In this document: one piece after another, positions 58,051 through 64,000 of the stretch
Layout: every line of letters starts with the position of its first letter
Position numbering within the stretch: position 1 is the stretch's first letter
Source: Centrapalus pauciflorus
Lineage: Eukaryota; Streptophyta; Magnoliopsida; Asterales; Asteraceae
Assembly: GCA_020465985.1 (NCBI GenBank)
Contig: JAANYP010004250.1
Location: forward strand, 181,263-245,262
Direction: 5' to 3'
DNA: 64,000 nucleotides
Program-made: the position numbers and the translations under genes
Notes under the pieces: generated by a model
The model's input: the letters and a program-made list of their open reading frames with translations, nothing else
Databases searched by the model: none
Told to the model about the DNA's origin: nothing

Positions 58051-60714
58051 TGTAACACCCCGACCCCGAGTGGGCCGGCAATGTTCTAATTAACTAACTT
58101 ATTTAACCAAAAGCAAAATTTAATTATTATTACACTGTCAACCTTTTAACATAAATACCAATTGATCTCAACTATCAAATTAAAAATAAACCAAACTTAA
58201 CTGACGTTCACAATCACTATTTACTAAAGATAATAAAATAGCTTACATAATCTAAGTCCTCATTTAGCGGTCCACTCTCTGCACACTTCCATCATCAACC
58301 CTGAGTATCTGCTGGAAGAAAGAACACAACATGAGGCAAACACCCAGTACTGGGATCGTATACAAGTGCAACGTATAGGAATTCAAAGACTTAGGAATGT
58401 TTTGAAAATAAGTTTCTTTAAAATGAATGTTTTGAAAATGGTTTTTTTCTTTAAAATAATAACATCCTCCACGCCATATCAAACAAAGAATATAATGGCT
58501 GAAGCAACAAAGGGTTGAGTTATTTTTACTGAGCGTCCTAACAAAACGCATAATAAACAATCTCATACAAAAGACTACACTGAGAGGCCACCTCAGTGTA
58601 TCTGGCCGGAAGGAGTGTATGGCATTACACCACACTTCTGCGAAACACAACATAGCCTAGGATGCATCCATACGCCCCCTGAAATAATCTACAGCTCATT
58701 CCCGAGCTAACATAATCTCAATCATGAATCGTAATCTCAAACAAAAGGAAGACATCGTAACCGATCACACTGTTACGGATGTGTCATGCCATTAGTGCCG
58801 CAATGGCATGCCTGTGGTACCTCCACAGGTAATTCACTCGGTAATCCTATCTCCTGTCTACTGTCTAGGGTTCAAGCATAACAAAAAGGCCCGAATAACA
58901 TCTCAAAGTTAATAATCATTTCAATACCAAAGGGCCACAATTCACAAGGCAATATCAACATTCACAATAAGCCATGAAAGTAACTGTTTCCAAAATATGT
59001 TTTTCGTAAATGTTTTACGAGCGTTTAAAAAACGATATTTGCTTTTGAAAAAGAAACTGACACGAGAGATATCAATATTAACTGTCAATATTAGCAAGCA
59101 AGTCACACATGGAACAACTCAAGAGTAAACGCTGAAAGAAGTACGTAATCCGTACCTTAATAGCAGCTCAACAAAATCACGACGACAGACTGAATCCGCT
59201 ACGAATCGATTCGATCTATAAGAATGAACTTAAATTAGAAATTCGATAGAACTACCTAGGTTGGTCTTCTAGCTACCCATACTTTTATATTTAATAATTA
59301 TTAAGTTCAGTTTACAATTATTGTTTGTTTAAATTAAAATGTTTAATTAGTCATTATTAATCAAATCGGTGTTCAAATAATTAATTATGTAATTTCTCTA
59401 TACTTTAGTCGGTATAGTTTTAATGTGTCTATTTTAATCTCAATGAATATTTAAATTAACTTATAAGTGAACCTCAATTAAATATTAAGTTGCAAAATAT
59501 ATATATTTATTCCATTTTGGGTTATGGTCCGAATTAATCTAATTAACTTTGAATAATTAACAAAAACATATAATTGCCATTAATCGTAAATATAAATGTG
59601 AATAATTAATTACTTTGTTACCCGTTAATTAATTTATTTAGAGTTTGGTTCCAACATATATATTAGGTTTATTAAAAGATTTAAAACCAATTATTAGTTA
59701 ATATGAATAATGATCTTGTAAGAATTTTAAATATAAAACAGAAAAGTAGGTTTATTTTATATTATATATATTTAGTTAATTATTTAGGTTGCAAGTCAGG
59801 TCCATGACCCGATACCCATTCTCTTTTCTCCCCCTTTTTCTCGGAGTCACACACCCACACACACACAAACCCACGTTCACTCTCTCTTCTTTCTCTCTCT
59901 ACCCTCTGCGCTCTGCCCCTCCGGCGACCGCCGTCGCCTCTCACCGGCACACCAACAACCACCATCGTCTCCTCAAATCTCCCTCTCGCTCCGCCTCGCT
60001 CACTCCGTCTCTCTCACTCTCGCACACCACAACGGCAGCGACCTAAACCCTAGCGTCTCCGCCGTCACACAGCACCACCACCGCCACCGCTCGGCCTCAC
60101 AAGTCAATCACACTCTCACCCTTCCACGATATTCTCCTCACCGCTCATCTCTCTCTCGGCTACCGCAACCAGGGCCATTGTGGCCGTTCCTGGTGCAGCG
60201 CCGCCGGTCAGAAACCATAACCATCACCGCCTCTCAAACCCAATATCAGGTAGGTTTATTATCTTGTGTTTTATATTTAGTTTGTTTCTGATTTCCCAAA
60301 TAAAACCCTTTAAAAATCAATGCATAATTTAAATAATGAGTTTAGAATACCTTGCTTTGAAGAAACGTGAATTGTTGCTTGCTTCCCTACTGATTTTCTT
60401 GAACAGAGCTTGAATGGCAAATTAGGGTTTTTGCGTTTTTCTTAGTTTACAATCTGGTTAGGGTTTATTGCCAGGTTAATAAAGGTTTAATATCTGGGGT
60501 TTAAGCTTGATTAAACAGATTTAGATTATTAAATAGGTTAAGCCCATTTAGTTTAATTATATTAACTGATATTGTATAAATGTTCATCTAGGTCCCTTAT
60601 TTTATTTAATTAAACAACCTACTTTTATTAATGTTTAATAAAAGTTATTAAGAATATCATTATTATTGGTATTTTTATTTATTAAAATTGTTATTTAATA
60701 TTCGGGTTATTATA
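58051..60714 (-). mobile_element. solo LTR, 2664 bp, intact member of the CT-rich-module family
   Basis: Low end TGTAACACCCCGACCCCGAG, high end TTCGGGTTATTATA (a G-to-A and C-to-T worn form of TGTTACA). A perfect 5-bp TSD, AAACC, lies at 58046-58050 and 60715-60719. Orientation is inferred from the GTCGGGGTGTTACA-type 3' end on the minus strand and the GGGTATCGGG box (about 59808) ahead of an AT-rich TATA region. It contains the CT-rich module (59800-60240) that is also in 3605-4537 and 19976-20852. Confidence 0.87.
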
Positions 60715-60739
60715 AAACCAATGGAAGCATCAAATGCAG

Positions 60740-60945
60740 AGAAGGTTCAAAGGTTGCGATGGATACATTGGGTTCGTCAACTAATGTGCATCTAAGTTGC
60801 GATAGATGCATCAGGTGCGTCTATTCAAGATGCTCATAAGTTGCGATTGATGCGTCTGATGCGTTCAATGAATAGACGCATCAGGTGTGTCCATTCAAGA
60901 TGCTCGTAAGTTGCGGTTGATGCTTCGGCTGCGTTCAATCCATTA
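60740..60945 (+). repeat. tandem repeat of about 76 bp with GATGCATC words
   Basis: Two to three imperfect units share AAGATGCTC, TAAGTTGCG and GATGC plus TCAATGAATAGACGCATC-type segments. Several units contain direct and inverted GATGCRTC. It lies inside the TIR element just right of the solo LTR. Confidence 0.7.
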
Positions 60946-61299
60946 GTTTGATACGAGAAATTTTCTTGTATGCATGACGCCTATAAATGTTCAATAATTT
61001 ACGTTGGATGCACTGCGTTCGACAAATAAATTAGGACGTCTCTTTGTATGTATATCTAATCATAACTGTAGGTATAAAAAGTGCAACAAATTTGTGATTG
61101 ATTCTCATTTCAAGTATTACATGTATTCAAATAGGATATGTGACATGAATGCGTACCAGGTGTCCAGGTGTATATAGAATCTTGTATAGATAATGAAAAC
61201 AATGCGACAAATTTGAAGTAGATTCTCATTTTGATTATTATATTTTTTTTCATTTTGGATATTTTACATGATTGTATTAGATGATCATCCACTGGGAAC

Positions 61300-61573
61300 T
61301 AGGGGTGAGCGACGGGTACCATTTCCCGAACCCGAACTGGTACCGAACCGGTACCGGTGCCGACCGATACCGAATTAATATATTCGGTTCGGTATTCGGT
61401 TTTAAATTAGCTAAAATTTGGTATTCGGTACTCTCGGTTCGATATTCGGTTTTTAAATTAGCTAAAATCCGGTATTCGGAACCGAATCGGCACCATAAAA
61501 ACATATACGGTTCGGTATTCGGTTCTTTCAAAACTAATAATTCGGTTTCGGTATTTTCGGGATCGACACCCTA
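61300..61573. mobile_element. hAT-type MITE, 274 bp
   Basis: Starts TAGGGGTGAGC and ends CGACACCCTA. Flanking 8-mers are CTGGGAAC (61292-61299) and CTGGGAAA (61574-61581), a TSD with one change. The interior is made of GGTACCG/CGGTATTCGG words in both orientations. Same style as 8317-8640. Confidence 0.83.
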
Positions 61574-62013
61574 CTGGGAAAAGGTCTGCAAATCTTCAAT
61601 GAATTAATAAAAATCAAATGTCATGCTCTGAACCTGGGAAACGGGGAGAATTATGTATATTGAAGAAATGATACAAAACAAACGGGAAATATTGTGTATG
61701 TTGATCGAAGATTACCGTCTCACAGAAAGACGCAATTGAGAACGTAGAGACGAAATTGACGATTAACCGTCAACAATGGTAAACCAATCGTAGCTAATAA
61801 TCAAGTCAAAATTAGACCGCTATAATTGGAATTGTTGTGCATGTATAATTTAAAATATTTAATGAATTTAGTAATGACTTATATACCCTTAATGACAGAT
61901 ATTTAATTAATTATTAAATACAAAGATAATGATGAGTTGTCATATTATGATAGGTTCACAGTGTTCACAACTTATAAGTTGTTCACAAAAGATTTTTAGT
62001 ATATATATATATA

Positions 62014-63178
<1,165 letters not shown>

Positions 63179-63236
<58 letters not shown>
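63179..63236. repeat. (TA)n microsatellite
   Basis: About 29 TA units between two elements. Confidence 0.93.

Positions 63237-64000
<764 letters not shown>

Larger units (their letters stand above)
57585..61999. mobile_element. microsatellite-bounded TIR element with nested LTR and hAT
   Basis: The left end AGGGATGAGATCTATTGTG continues into TATAAGTTGTGAACAATG. The right end is its inverse (CACAACTTATAAGTTGTTC, then ACAAAAGATTTTT), with inverted similarity over about 50 bp. It is bordered by (TG)n on the left and (TA)n on the right. Inside are a 2.66-kb solo LTR, a tandem repeat (60740-60945) and a hAT MITE. The native element is about 1.5 kb and non-coding. Confidence 0.72.

Overview
The window is nuclear DNA of a flowering plant, most likely a eudicot. 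It is AT-rich and intron-rich, with plant-type splice sites, LTR retrotransposons, Helitrons and many small inverted-repeat elements. I see no bacterial or organellar gene organisation. Species cannot be named from what I can see.

Three pieces of host gene are recognisable. (1) 21930-23249 (+) is an intact single-exon PORR-domain gene, of the family that binds organellar RNA and promotes group II intron splicing. (2) 31678-44250 (-) is a complete 13-coding-exon gene for an RBM39/CC1-like splicing factor: an RS/RE-rich N-terminus, two RRMs and a C-terminal UHM. A 5' UTR exon lies near 45.5 kb, and a decayed duplicate of the terminal exon sits just downstream. (3) 24590-26290 (+) is a decayed class-3 (diacylglycerol) lipase gene.

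Almost everything else is transposons inserted into transposons, many with exact target-site duplications (TSDs). From 0 to 21 kb there are Helitron ends, then a Mutator-like element (1935-3595) inside a degraded solo LTR. A 13.8-kb composite element (4538-18334) splits that LTR in two. The composite has about 300-bp terminal inverted repeats (TIRs) and carries a second long-TIR element, a hAT element and an 8.9-kb Helitron (6798-15709). The Helitron encodes a broken Pif1-type helicase and an RPA1-like protein, and is itself hit by a hAT MITE and a 1.6-kb solo LTR.

From 26 to 45 kb, MITEs with 9-bp TSDs occupy several introns and spacers. At 45.8-47.1 kb a Pack-MULE carries a piece of a Rab GTPase gene.

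From 48.0 to 55.3 kb there is a three-level nest: a long-TIR element, a deleted Ty3/Gypsy retrotransposon (gag, iMet primer-binding site, two LTRs), and a solo LTR. A related solo LTR follows at 55437-57292. The last 6.5 kb is a row of at least five TIR-bounded elements separated by pure (TA)n/(TG)n/(CT)n tracts. It resembles the microsatellite-targeting Micron elements described in rice, and is the least explained part of the window.
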